The notes beneath the pieces are model-generated. The model searched no databases and was not told where the DNA came from. It worked only from the letters and a program-made list of their open reading frames with translations. The translations under genes and the position numbers were made by a program. Positions 19,344 through 28,396 of a DNA stretch of 31,997 nt are shown here, piece after piece. Each line of letters opens with the position of its first letter. The first letter of the stretch is position 1. The stretch comes from Chara braunii (Eukaryota; Streptophyta; Charophyceae; Charales; Characeae), in contig BFEA01000292.1 in the NCBI GenBank assembly GCA_003427395.1, positions 309,629 to 341,625 on the forward strand, in the 5' to 3' direction.

Positions 19344-19844
19344 NNNNNNNNNNNNNNNNNNNNNNNNNNNNNNNNNNNNNNNNNNNNNNNNNNNNNNNNN
19401 NNNNNNNNNNNNNNNNNNNNNNNNNNNNNNNNNNNNNNNNNNNNNNNNNNNNNNNNNNNNNNNNNNNNNNNNNNNNNNNNNNNNNNNNNNNNNNNNNNNN
19501 NNNNNNNNNNNNNNNNNNNNNNNNNNNNNNNNNNNNNNNNNNNNNNNNNNNNNNNNNNNNNNNNNNNNNNNNNNNNNNNNNNNNNNNNNNNNNNNNNNNN
19601 NNNNNNNNNNNNNNNNNNNNNNNNNNNNNNNNNNNNNNNNNNNNNNNNNNNNNNNNNNNNNNNNNNNNNNNNNNNNNNNNNNNNNNNNNNNNNNNNNNNN
19701 NNNNNNNNNNNNNNNNNNNNNNNNNNNNNNNNNNNNNNNNNNNNNNNNNNNNNNNNNNNNNNNNNNNNNNNNNNNNNNNNNNNNNNNNNNNNNNNNNNNN
19801 NNNNNNNNNNNNNNNNNNNNNNNNNNNNNNNNNNNNNNNNNNNN
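19344..19844. other. assembly gap (501 N)
   Basis: A run of N. Open frames that cross it are meaningless. Confidence 1.

Positions 19845-19909
<65 letters not shown>
19845..19909. repeat. (AG)n microsatellite
   Basis: About 32 AG units directly at the gap edge, which probably caused the assembly break. Confidence 0.98.
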
Positions 19910-19912
<3 letters not shown>

Positions 19913-19979
19913 TGGGAGGAGGTCACATGGATCTGGTCGGTGGTCTGGTGGGCTGGTGCTGCCCGTTTGTGGACACAAA

Positions 19980-20182
19980 CCCGGTACCGGGCCACATTCA
20001 CGCACTTTGCAGAAGAGAGTCTTCGAACTGTGGGCCGGTACCGGTCTACAGGGCCACATTGCACCTGTTCCACAGCAAAATGGCCCAGGGGCAGACCGGG
20101 CGACGTGGCCAACTCCATTGCAGTGTCAAACTCTGTGGTGGGACCTTTTTGCAAGGCCGAGTTTGAACTGCATTTCAAACTC
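19980..20182. repeat. short palindromes and inverted repeats
   Basis: CCCGGTACCGGG (19980-19991, perfect 12-bp palindrome) and CCGGTACCGG (20035-20044) each lie before a GGCCACATT word, suggesting an old duplication of about 55-70 bp. GAGTTTGA (20159-20166) pairs with TCAAACTC (20175-20182), and a further TCAAACTCTG is at 20125. Confidence 0.5.
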
Positions 20183-20259
20183 TGGGCCCTGCCTGGACTG
20201 CAAAAATCGTGTTCCGAATGCAATTTTAAACTGTTTTTTGTGACTGCCGCGTAGTTTCC

Positions 20260-22440
20260 CCTTTATTCTTTCTTCCATCTGTTGGTCTTGTGGGGTTTCC
20301 AGACATGCTGATATTGTTGTTTGATGTGATGTTCCTTGTATTTTCTCTGTTCTATGATACCCTCTGACCCATTTCCATTTCCCTCTTCCTCCTCCCCTTG
20401 AGAGGGGTGAAAATTGGTTGGATGTAGGCAGTAGTGTGCTTCTTTTCTGGCCTGCACCTTTATGCCTATCTGTACTCCTTTGGATTTGGGAAATTGGGAG
20501 TCTGTCATGTGCCCTGTCCTTTCTGCCTACTATGCTTAATCTACTATGTTTTTCCAGTCTAGCTTGGTGAGTTTTGTTTTTCCAGTCTAGCTTGGTGAGT
20601 GTAATATCTCTTTGTATGTCCTTTAGTAGGTTCTGTTGCAAAGAGGCTCTTGTGGATAGATCACACTGACCTCGTCTATCCCACATCCATCCCAGTGTTC
20701 CTTCCCCCTGCGAGAAGGTTGAGAATCGTACACCCATCCTTCATTGCCTGGGTCTATCGTTCTGCATTCCCAGTGTTCCTACTGTTTTAGATTTGCCCTT
20801 TTTGCACGGTGTTCTCGCCCGGTTGGATCAGTACACAGGTGATCATAGTGCCGAAAGGGATAACACCATGGTCTGCTCTTATGGGCTGTGTAAAGTTTTT
20901 AATCCCTCCTAGAGGCCCTGTAGTCGATCACGTTCTCCATGAAAAATGGTTGGTCAGTTCGGATACCTAGGGCCAATGTTAGAACGTCATCTCTTTTGGC
21001 TACAAAACAAGCGAGGGGGTCTGTCAAGTCCATCAACTTGTGCTTGAAATTGAAGCCTATAATAAAGGTTGCCTAAATTTCTATTGGGATGTGTCTGAAC
21101 TCCATCCAAAAGTAATCATTCATCATTTGCTCCCTTCTTTCCTTAGGGTCAATTTTTTGGGAATGGTACAGGGGTATATCCGGACTTCAGATCTGTCACT
21201 CTTCAGTTTGCCCCATCCTGCGATCCTATCCCTGTTAGTCGGATCATGCGAAGGACTAGGAAGATATCAGTAATTACTGAAAAGGGGATACGGGTGGAAG
21301 TAGTCACTTAGTAGCAAGGGGACGACAACGCTGTTGGGGTTGTGACAAAACATCACTGGTTGGTTTGTGTACGAGTTTTTTTTTTGGGGGGAGCGAGGAG
21401 GCAGCGGGGTGGCCTAGCAGAAAAAGGGTCCTTGGGGGGGGGGAGCGGAGTGACAGGGTGCAGATATGCCTCCCGGCTCCCTCCCCTCGATGTACCCTAT
21501 AGCCGAGGTTTGCTGCCTCGTAGCCCCTGTCGCCAACGGACTGGACGCTGGCCTAACCTGAAACCCCTATACTCTTCTGGACTTTCCCTGTAGATCTCTT
21601 CATACTTTGTCTGCCTATCTTGCTGGTGATAAGCCATCGGACTAATGGCCCCCGGAGTAGAAGGGTCTGGATTTGTGTAAAATCAAAAGAATTCTTTGAT
21701 CTAGGGCTACGACAGTCCTAACCAGCCATGCTACCACCAGACCCCCTAGGAGCTGCCACCAAGACTGATGGTAACTAAGTTCACACCCCACCTTCCCCAA
21801 TGGTATCCATCTCCAAGTGGCAGATTTTTCCCGTATGGCCCATGGAAAATCCCCGAGAGACCATTGTGACGATCTATCTTCTGATAAGCGCGACTTTCGG
21901 CACGATTGCACTTTGGGGGTAGGGCGGAGGGGCTTGATCAAATTGCCCAAGTGCCCCCAGTCTTTTCTTCCTTTCCTTTCTATTTTGTGAAAGCTTGGTC
22001 ACATAACGGTTAGTGTTTAGGACGCGCCTTAGTGAGCGCAGGAATAACGGTTAACGCGGCTTTTTCCTTTTTTCTTTTGGGATTGGGCGGGGATCTTCGA
22101 TGCAGTCATCGCGCGGGAAAACCTTTTTGAATTTTTGAACATTGTGGAAAGAATGCGGGACCCCATGGGGACGGTCGGAATTAGGACTCTAATTAGACTA
22201 GGATTTTGGGGACGTCATATTTTTTTTGTTCGTAACTGCACGGTGCTCCTTACTCGGTCGTGTTCTGCTGCACTCTATCCCACACTCTACTTCCGCCGCG
22301 CCATAATTCTAATTTTTCTGTAATCTCTTCTTGTTCCTTCCTCGACGAGTACGAGTGTAATTGTAATCTTCTCGTTATTGGTTTCTCATCGCGCTGAAAC
22401 TTGCAGCTTTTTTCCCTTCATCTCATTGGCCACACCGGTG
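20260..22440. other. unassigned sequence; a 28-bp tandem repeat is the clear feature
   Basis: TGTTTTTCCAGTCTAGCTTG starts two adjacent 28-bp units (20547-20574 and 20575-20602). A 203-residue minus frame (20126-20737) is Lys/Arg/Gln-rich and unlike any family I know. The minus strand at 20760-21060 has protein-like phrases in changing frames, perhaps a decayed retroelement. A G10 run is at 21436. I cannot support a gene. Confidence 0.35.
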
Positions 22441-22450
22441 CGTGACTAGA

Positions 22451-22870
22451 TCGATGCATGGAGAGTGGCTACGTCCTCCATGCCGCATCCCAGGCATGCC
22501 GACAGCAGACACTTCCTTCTTTCCTCTCTCCCCCTGCCTCAGCGTAATCCCGACTATCTCACGCAAATGCTAATAGCTATAAATTTTGCAAGCACGACTA
22601 AATCACTCTCTAATCAAACTTGGGAAGGTCAGTGTGGTCAAGAGGATCGCCAGACGAGTAGGAGCCGATGAAGAGGTGAGCTCAGAGTTGGGTGATCTGA
22701 CGAGCTGGTTATGGATGTGCGGGGTTGATGTGCGGCCACAACGGACTGTGGAGCACGAGGGAACCCGACGTCTGTACTCGAACTAAGCGAGGTGGCGAGT
22801 CTGAGTTGCTGGTAGGTGCGAGGCGACGGACCGCCTGCACCGGAAGAAGAAGGGGGATGGTGAAGTAGTG
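22451..22870 (+). repeat. promoter-like repeat module, copy 1
   Basis: It starts TCGATGCATGGAGAGTGGCT and runs through a TATA box and a splice-donor-like AAGAG/GTGAGC (22676) to a block with GACGAGCTGG, GGCCACAACGGACTGTGG and GCGAGGCGACGGACYG. The same order of blocks occurs at 24029-24391 and, from the donor block on, at 24621-24850, with visible divergence between copy 1 and the others. It is either the 5' part of a duplicated gene or a retroelement LTR with a promoter. No coding exon was recognised. Confidence 0.6.
22578..22584 (+). promoter_or_regulatory. TATA box (TATAAAT), module copy 1
   Basis: TATAAAT sits in an otherwise GC-richer context and is kept at the same place in copy 2 (24147-24153) although the flanks differ. 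It lies 98 bases before the donor-like site. Confidence 0.45.
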
Positions 22871-23015
22871 AGAGAGCGTGCGGTGCTGGGGTGTGTGGGA
22901 CCTTCTCTCCTGGCCCTCTCAGAACTTTTGATTTCGAAATTGCGAGTTTCGTTGTTCTCGTTTTTGTAATTCAAGATGGATATCTGATTGTGTAAATTAT
23001 TTTTTTTCTTTGCAG
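22676..23015 (+). other. possible intron (340 nt)
   Basis: Donor-like AAGAG/GTGAGC is followed 340 bases later by a good acceptor: a T-rich tract ending TTTTTTTTCTTTGCAG/TGCC (22999-23015). This fits a plant-type first intron behind a TATA promoter. The exons on either side show no recognised protein, so it may be a non-coding leader intron or a chance pairing. Confidence 0.3.
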
Positions 23016-24028
23016 TGCCTCTCACATCTCTTTCCTTGATGAATGATGATGGATATGGTGATTGTGGCATTGGTCGTTCCTATTTTTGCATGCCCACTTC
23101 TTGATTATGATTGGAGAGCATGGATGCACGTCTGGTAGCATTTCGCTAAAATTGATGGGAAACAATGAAGTTAAGTCACTTTTGGTTGTCTGACGAAGCG
23201 AACTTATGCGAAGCCGTGCATGCATGCGCTATGACTTGCCAACAACACGGCCCGTCACATATACACGCGCTCGCATAACTCATCCCCGTCTGACCCGTAA
23301 ATTACAGTTTGCATGGATAAGAACAACAACAACAACACAGACCGTAGCATAGAATTCGATTATGTGACGAACTACTTTCTCTACCGCGCGACTTTCTGCA
23401 CGATGACAATGAGGGGTCCTGAGATGGGAGGGTTGGGCAAATTATGGGGGGTGGGATCGGCGGGTAAAATTGCGTCGGTGTCCTCGCTTCTTTCTTTTCC
23501 TTCGCTTCGCTTCTTCCCCTTCGGCGGTGATGGGACAGGCCCGGGGCAGACGGTTGAGTGTGCGCGCCCCGTTGGGCGTGATCAATAATCGTTGGCGATG
23601 ATTCTTTCTTGCTCTGCTGAGAGTAAAAGGGGGGAACTGAGATTTTTGGCGCGATGATCGCGTGTGAGCTTTCCGATTTTCTTTTTAAATTTTCCTTTCA
23701 ACTAATGATAAGCTTTCGAGGGCTCTCGAAATTTTGATTTCTTTTACGTTTTTTTTTGCTTTTCTTCCGTCTCGTCAGAATTTTTCTGTTGCAATTTCAA
23801 GTTCAGATAGGAATTTAGGACTTTGAATTTCTTGCCGAGCAACGCCTCTTTCTTGCGCGCATCTTCCTGTGTCGGGATCGAAGTTCTGGCTCGACGGCGC
23901 CTTAATCTTGCAGGCAACTGTAATTTTTGGGCGGGCGCCATTGTAACTGTATCTTTCTTCTTTCGCCTTCTTCCCGCCTCCTTCTTTTTCTTTGCTATGT
24001 CTGATCGGGCGCGCGCTGCATGGTCGGA

Positions 24029-24391
24029 TCGATGCGTGGAGTGTGGCTACGTCCCCCACGCCGCGGTCTGGCCATGCAGAATGCAGACATTGCCTTCCCT
24101 TCTCCTCTTTCCCGCAATCTCGCACTCTTCGCGCACGCATGCATGCTATAAATCTCATCGTCGCGATTGATAGCTCTCTTAAATTTTTTGGAAGCTCGAG
24201 GTTAGCGTGATCAGTGAGGGTCGGCTAATGAGCGAAGTAAGAGGTGAGTTGATGTGGGAGTTGGACGACCCGACGAGCTGGTGCCAAGTGCGCAGGGTTG
24301 ACGCGGACCACGACGGACTGTGGGCCGTGGGCGAACCTGACGGGTGAGGGAGGACTAAGCAGGGTGACGACTTCGTGGGTTGGTGCGTGAC
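24029..24391 (+). repeat. promoter-like repeat module, copy 2
   Basis: It has the same block order as copy 1, including TCGATGCGTGGAGTGTGGCT, the TATA box, AAGAG/GTGAGT (24242-24252) and CCCGACGAGCTGG. It is cut off at the first adapter (24392). Confidence 0.6.
24147..24153 (+). promoter_or_regulatory. TATA box (TATAAAT), module copy 2
   Basis: Conserved with 22578-22584. It is 94-100 bases upstream of the conserved donor-like AGAG/GTGAG. Confidence 0.45.
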
Positions 24392-24429
24392 CTGTCTCTT
24401 ATACACATCTAGATGTGTATAAGAGACAG
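24392..24429. other. Nextera mate-pair junction adapter (artefact)
   Basis: CTGTCTCTTATACACATCT followed directly by its reverse complement AGATGTGTATAAGAGACAG, the circularisation junction of the Nextera mate-pair protocol (Tn5 mosaic ends). It is not genomic. Translation across it gives the familiar false peptide SYTHLDVYKRQ. Confidence 0.98.
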
Positions 24430-24524
24430 AAGTAATATGTGAGTTGATGTGGGAGTTGGACGACCCGACGAGCTGGTGCCAAGTGCGCAGGGTTGACGTG
24501 TAGGCCAAAGATGAACTGTAGCGC

Positions 24525-24562
24525 CTGTCTCTTATACACATCTAGATGTGTATAAGAGACAG
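24525..24562. other. Nextera mate-pair junction adapter, second copy (artefact)
   Basis: The same 38 bases. The 95 bases between the adapters repeat the module sequence of 24240-24305. The sequence after it up to N 24620 comes from another locus. Confidence 0.98.
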
Positions 24563-24620
24563 GTGTGTGTGTGTCTAAGTCATATAAAAACATTTTGCAA
24601 GGAAGGGTTTCCTTGCACAN
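24563..24620. other. misplaced read fragment and single N
   Basis: (GT)n, then 42 bases that match 10672-10713, ending at an N. Bounded by an adapter on the left and an abrupt change on the right, it is most simply a mate-pair chimera left by gap filling. Confidence 0.8.
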
Positions 24621-24850
24621 GATCAGTGAGGGTCGGCTAATGAGCGAAGTAAGAGGTGAGTTGATGTGGGAGTTGGACGACCCGACGAGCTGGTGCCAAG
24701 TGCGCAGGGTTGACGTGTAGGCCACAACGGACTGTGGCGCACGGGCGAACCTGACGGGCACATGCGGACTAAGCGGGGTGACAACTTCGTTGGTGGGTGC
24801 GAGACGACGGACTGTCCGCATCAGGAAGGAAGAAAGAGCGGAGAGAGATG
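24621..24850 (+). repeat. promoter-like repeat module, copy 3 (may be assembly duplicate of copy 2)
   Basis: GATCAGTGAGGGTCGGCTAA and the following ~100 bases are almost the same as 24209 onward, offset 412. Later parts differ by scattered substitutions (for example GGCCACAACGGACTGTGGCG against GGACCACGACGGACTGTGGG), so it may be a second allele or locus rather than an exact copy. Confidence 0.6.
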
Positions 24851-25040
24851 AGTGTAGGAGTGTAATCTTTTCTTGTCCTTTCTTAGTCATTGTATATAAA
24901 ATTTTGGCTTCGGACGAGACGCCCCTGTTTTGCATTTCGACGTTTCTTTCGACTTGCTATCGTGTGATGTATGGGTTTAATGTCTGTCCTTCCTGTTTTA
25001 TTTTGTACTCGCTCCATCGGATGGGCTTGATGATCTGGTA

Positions 25041-25118
25041 ATGCTTGAATACCCAATGTTTGACGCAATACCCCCGGGATTACTCAGCGCGTGCAGCGCC
25101 GATCTATCCCCACTTTGA
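25041..25118 (+). other. short open frame in GC-rich block
   Basis: A 25-codon frame (MLEYPMFDAIPPGLLSACSA...) ends at TGA 25116. It has protein-like composition and the same phase as the frame at 25482, so it may be an upstream piece of the same decayed or spliced coding region. No family is recognised. Confidence 0.2.
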
Positions 25119-25481
25119 TGATTGACAAATGAAATAAGTTTGATGTTGTTGTGGCGCTTCGATGTATGTCTGGATGGCGATGAGATGTCCACAGGCCATG
25201 TCATTTTGTGAATCAAAGGGAGTTGTGTTGCGTATCCGGAAGGGGGATTTTCCACCTGATGGCCACATAACTGCTTTTTGCTCGAACGAAAATGGATGAG
25301 AGATTATTGCATGATTACATGAATCTTCTTTTGCATAGGTGATTGGCTGATAGATCGATCCACAGCGGACCAACCTCGCGAGTCCCCGTGTAAGTGCGAT
25401 CTGACGAGCGCGACTTACATGCGCACCCACAAGGACGGCCCGCAACCCTGAATGAACTTAGCACGACAGATCTCGATGTGA

Positions 25482-25778
25482 ATGATGGAATCCCCATCTG
25501 CGATACAGGTCGGGACGGGACAAATTAAGGTCCCGACGCCATACGGGGACCGTTGGGTGTGTATGCGTGGTGAATGTCCAAAACGAAACGAGATTGATAG
25601 CCTGAGGGAACTAGCTGCATGGTTGAGCCGGTACAATGACGGATTGCTCCTCGATTATTTGCGCAGTTTAGGATCTGATCAATTGGCCGGTGCGCACGCA
25701 CGTGTAAGACAACAGTCGTCCGCAGACTTGCCATCTACACGCGCGCCTGCAAAAGCCAGCTACGATCTCGCCCTGTAG
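25482..25778 (+). CDS. hypothetical protein, 98 aa, possibly a gag-like fragment
   Basis: I do not recognise this protein. The frame has balanced, coding-like composition: a Gly/Arg/Cys stretch (WVCMRGECPKRNEIDSLREL), a probable amphipathic helix (LRELAAWLSRYNDGLLLDYL, residues 42-61), then an Ala/Arg/Ser-rich tail. No signal peptide or membrane segment is visible. The start is the first Met of the frame, and an upstream start is blocked by stops. Another frame starts 9 bases after its stop in a different phase, so the two may be pieces of one gene broken by a frameshift. Position in a GC-rich block bordered by a 140-bp direct repeat suggests a mobile element. A decayed host exon is possible. 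Confidence 0.35.
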   Translation: MMESPSAIQVGTGQIKVPTPYGDRWVCMRGECPKRNEIDSLRELAAWLSRYNDGLLLDYLRSLGSDQLAGAHARVRQQSSADLPSTRAPAKASYDLAL

Positions 25779-25786
25779 GAAGATGT

Positions 25787-26392
25787 GTGTGCATGAATTC
25801 GGTTGAACGAGACATGGCGATAGATTCCCCTTTCTGGATCACCGATCGCGAAAGCCTGAGGGACCCAGAATACCGAGCGTATAGGGAGAGGGAGCAGATC
25901 CGCCGGCAGCGGATCCGACAACATCACCACCTACGGAACCCTGAGCCCCTTGAATACCCCTGCCGGACTGAAAATGGGCGACTGTGCAGGGGCGACTTCC
26001 AGCTGGCAATCAACCGAGACCCGCGGATTCCGGATTATCCCGACAGCCGAAGCCAACAATATCTTCTAACCCCAGGCTTCGTTGCCATCACCACTAGCTT
26101 CCCTCCCTACTATACCGTCCTCCCTTACCACCGGTTACTCGTGGTCCCCTGGGATTCCATAGCCCGGTTCTGGCCCCGTCCGCCGTGCTCGGAGTGTCGG
26201 CAGCCCAACGAGCATCGGCAGGCGAGGGTCACACAACGAGCCCATCCCAGGACAGAGCGACGAGAACCCAGCTCATCTTCGTCGGACCTCGAGACTTGCG
26301 ACGGCTGGCAGCGGTACGAGCACTCCCACAGAGACACCCGTAGCACCCCACCCCGGCCCAGGCCGCACGATCGATCATCGCCCCAACTCTGA
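25787..26392 (+). CDS. hypothetical protein, 201 aa, Arg/Pro-rich
   Basis: This is the most protein-like unassigned frame in the window. Residues 14-46 are charged and probably helical (FWITDRESLRDPEYRAYRER followed by EQIRRQRIRQHHHL). Residues 55-130 are mixed (YPCRTENGRLCRGDFQLAIN, then FVAITTSFPPYYTVLPYHRLLV). A CxxC (PPCSECRQ, about 134-141) follows, and the last 60 residues are Ser/Arg/Pro/Asp-rich and probably disordered. No known domain is claimed. After its stop, the next phase stays open to 26738. A gag or coat-like role in a retroelement is a guess based on basic and disordered composition. It is also possible that the frame is open by chance because the region is GC-rich. Confidence 0.35.
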   Translation: MCMNSVERDMAIDSPFWITDRESLRDPEYRAYREREQIRRQRIRQHHHLRNPEPLEYPCRTENGRLCRGDFQLAINRDPRIPDYPDSRSQQYLLTPGFVAITTSFPPYYTVLPYHRLLVVPWDSIARFWPRPPCSECRQPNEHRQARVTQRAHPRTERREPSSSSSDLETCDGWQRYEHSHRDTRSTPPRPRPHDRSSPQL

Positions 26393-26738
26393 GCCAGAAG
26401 ACACTTGCACTTCTACCCCTGAAACTGGACACAGGAGATCTCAGTTCCGACCTGGGACTCCACCCCAAATCCCCAAAAATCCTTGGCACACCCCTTTTCG
26501 CACTTCCGGGCCCCCATCCCACTCCGATCAGGAGGTCGCGCTGGACGTGAGGTTGGGCGTCACAATTATTCGACATCTTTTCTCGATCGCAATTGCCTGT
26601 ACCGACGGCCGAGTTTGTGCCGAAGCTAACGGCAAAAGCACCTCCTCGGGACCTGTCCCAGGGGCTGGCTCGGACATACTGCGCCGAGAATTAGGGAAGC
26701 CCCTCCTTCGTCCGAGAATCTTGCATTCTCGTCCTTAG
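26369..26738 (+). pseudogene. continuation of the unassigned frame in another phase
   Basis: From about 26369 the phase one step away stays open to a TAG at 26736, with Pro/Ser/Thr-rich sequence (SEPEDTCTSTPETGHRRSQF, then RPGTPPQIPKNP) and a more ordered end (VALDVRLGVTIIRHLFSIAI). If it belongs to the 25787 protein, a frameshift near 26370-26392 separates them. The segment from HRRSQFRPGTPP to DQEVALDVRLGV is repeated downstream at 26745-26886 in an open phase with few amino-acid changes. Confidence 0.3.
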
Positions 26739-26887
26739 AACCCTGACACCGGAGATCCCAGTTCCGACCTGGGACTCCGCCCCTTTTTCTTCCTAAAATC
26801 CTTGGCACACCCCCTTTCTCGCTACTTTCGGGCCCGCTCCCCACTCCGATCAGGAAGTCGCGCTGGGTGTGAGGTTGGGCATCACAT
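26424..26887. repeat. direct repeat of about 140 bp, two copies
   Basis: Copy 1 is 26424-26565 and copy 2 is 26740-26887, offset 317-322 bp. Shared blocks are GTTCCGACCTGGGACTCC, AATCCTTGGCACACCCC, CACTCCGATCAGGA and GTGAGGTTGGGCRTCACA. Read on the minus strand each copy begins TGTGAYGCCCAACCTCAC, like the 5' end of many plant Ty3-type LTRs. Read on plus, the same protein phase is open in both. LTR duplication and duplication of coding sequence are both possible. Confidence 0.75.
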
Positions 26888-26889
26888 CA

Positions 26890-27150
26890 CCCCGTAACAG
26901 TGTGTTGATGTGGGCCCCTACCGGTGACCCCACCCTCCAGTAACCTTGGTCCCTTGACTGAAACAGGTAGTGCCTGTAGTCCTTACCATGTTTCAACCAA
27001 AAACAAAACACAAAAAGAACAAATGGCTCCGCCATATGACGCGCGCCAATCCATATGAGCCCCATTGCAGGTCCAAGAATTTGAACCTGCAACCTAAACC
27101 ACAAGGGTGCATAAGCCAGTGGTGTTCGATCAACTAAGCTAAGGGTCATT
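26890..27150 (-). repeat. tRNA-derived SINE-like element
   Basis: On the minus strand TAGCTTAGTTGATCGAACACC (27121-27141) closely follows the tRNA A-box/D-arm pattern, and GGTTCAAATTC (27077-27087) the B box. The B box lies in TGCAGGTTCAAATTC, within an imperfect palindrome (27067-27092). A full cloverleaf does not form (acceptor and anticodon stems fail), so this is a SINE head and not a tRNA gene. The body would run toward lower coordinates. No tail or target duplication was identified. Confidence 0.5.
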
Positions 27151-27276
27151 CCGGGAATTGGGCCGATTTGCACTTGAGTTGAACAACGAACAAAAAAGTC
27201 CCGTGAAAAAATCGAAGGAAAATGGAAAAACAATCATTTAAAAAAAATAGAGTTGGTGCCCAAGTAAATAGTGAGA

Positions 27277-27515
27277 AATCATGCAGGAGATGGAGATTGT
27301 GAAGGGAGAAGGGGAAAAAGTGGAAACAGGTGTGCAAAAACTAAAGGAAAAATGGCCAAAAAGGGTCATGATGGACAGTATCTGAAATTATGGAGGGGAT
27401 GGAGATTGTGAAGAGAGAAGGGGAAAAACTGGAAACAGGTGAGCAAAAACTAAAGGAAAATGGCCAAAAAAGGGTCATGATGGACAGTATCATCTGAAAT
27501 CATGGAGAGCCTGAG
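27277..27515. repeat. 109-bp minisatellite, two copies plus partial third
   Basis: TGGAGATTGTGAAGRGAGAA starts at 27291 and 27400 (period 109), and both units continue through GGAAACAGGTG, AAACTAAAGGAAAA and GGGTCATGATGGACAGTATC. A third start (GAAATCATGGAGAGCC) is at 27496 and then diverges. Confidence 0.9.
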
Positions 27516-27733
27516 GAAAAAAAAGCAAAACAAGTCCAAACTCTGGTCCTGCCAAGTGTGAATACTCCTCATGGCTGTCTCCCCTTGAGAGGTGGGGGGA
27601 AAGAGAAAAAACAGATAAACCCAACAGTAGGTGAAGCTCCCCACCAATAGATTGGAGCAGCTATGTTGAAAAAAAAAAAGGAAAGTAGTCCTCCCTTGGA
27701 GAGTGCTCTTATCACCTCAATGTTCAGCCTTTG

Positions 27734-27767
27734 CTATTGGTCAGCCCTCTCTATTGGTCAGCGCTCT
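27734..27767. repeat. 17-bp tandem duplication
   Basis: CTATTGGTCAGCSCTCT twice, one mismatch. The unit contains ATTGG, a CCAAT-box-like word, in both copies. Confidence 0.8.
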
Positions 27768-28076
27768 TTCGAAATGGTGACGTACCCCTGTGAATGCAGA
27801 TGATACCAGGCTGGCAAAATGCATGCACAGAGGTACGACACCATTTCCAAGCTTGAGGGCATCCTTAAAATTTGAGTTGTGGGGCTGAATCTGGAGACAA
27901 TTGTTGTAACATACATCCTGGGAAGTCCTCCTCTGGCTACATCCTAAGTGGAATGGAGCTGGTACAGGGCCTCGCTGCACCACTCACGAAATGTGAAAAA
28001 GACAAAAATACGGCGTGTGTACCTTTCTGCGCTCTACAGGAAGATACATTCCGCATTTTGCACATTAAATTTGGTG

Positions 28077-28091
28077 AAAAAAAAAAAAAAA
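28077..28091. repeat. A15 tract
   Basis: Possibly the tail of a plus-strand retroinsertion. No target duplication was recognised. Confidence 0.9.
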
Positions 28092-28184
28092 GTTGGTGAG
28101 TGGTGCCGCGAGGCCGATAGCATTGCCAAAACTAATGAAACGCATCAAAAGTTCAGACGACAATAATTGGCTCCTTTAGGGAAT

Positions 28185-28256
28185 GATTGATGCGCAGTAG
28201 AGCTGTAAAAGTAGATTCTCGATTGATGCGTAGTAGAGCTGTAAAAGTAGATTCTC
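28185..28256. repeat. 36-bp tandem duplication
   Basis: Two adjacent 36-bp units starting GATTGATGCGYAGTAGAGCT, one mismatch (28195 against 28231). Each ends AAAAGTAGATTCTC, the word that also forms the 15-bp duplication around the nested insertions. Confidence 0.95.
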
Positions 28257-28375
28257 GAGGCTTGAGCATGGATGTGGCTGCTACAGGGTTCCCCGTAATA
28301 CTATAATTAAAAAAAAAAAAGGCCTGAAAGGCCGTCCTGTCCAGATTTGACAGGTAATTGAATTGGTTGGGCTTA

Positions 28376-28396
28376 AAAGAATTAGCCTTTGTTTGA
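28376..28396. repeat. LINE target-site duplication, left
   Basis: GAATTAGCCTTTGTTTGA matches GAACTAGCCTTTTTGA after the poly(A) tail (30144-30159) with one substitution and a two-base indel. Confidence 0.7.

Noticed and set aside
19098-20254. Long open frames of 279-381 residues on both strands
   Set aside because: They run through the N gap and the (AG)n repeat, so most of each protein is undefined.
20126-20737. 203-residue minus-strand frame
   Set aside because: It is Lys/Arg/Gln-rich, crosses a 28-bp tandem repeat, and matches no family I know. Length alone is weak support in a 32-kb window.
24179-24935. Proteins of 120 and 178 residues on the minus strand
   Set aside because: They are translated across the adapter junctions and contain the known artefact peptide.
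27070-27150. tRNA gene
   Set aside because: A and B boxes are present, but acceptor and anticodon stems do not pair, so it is called a SINE head.
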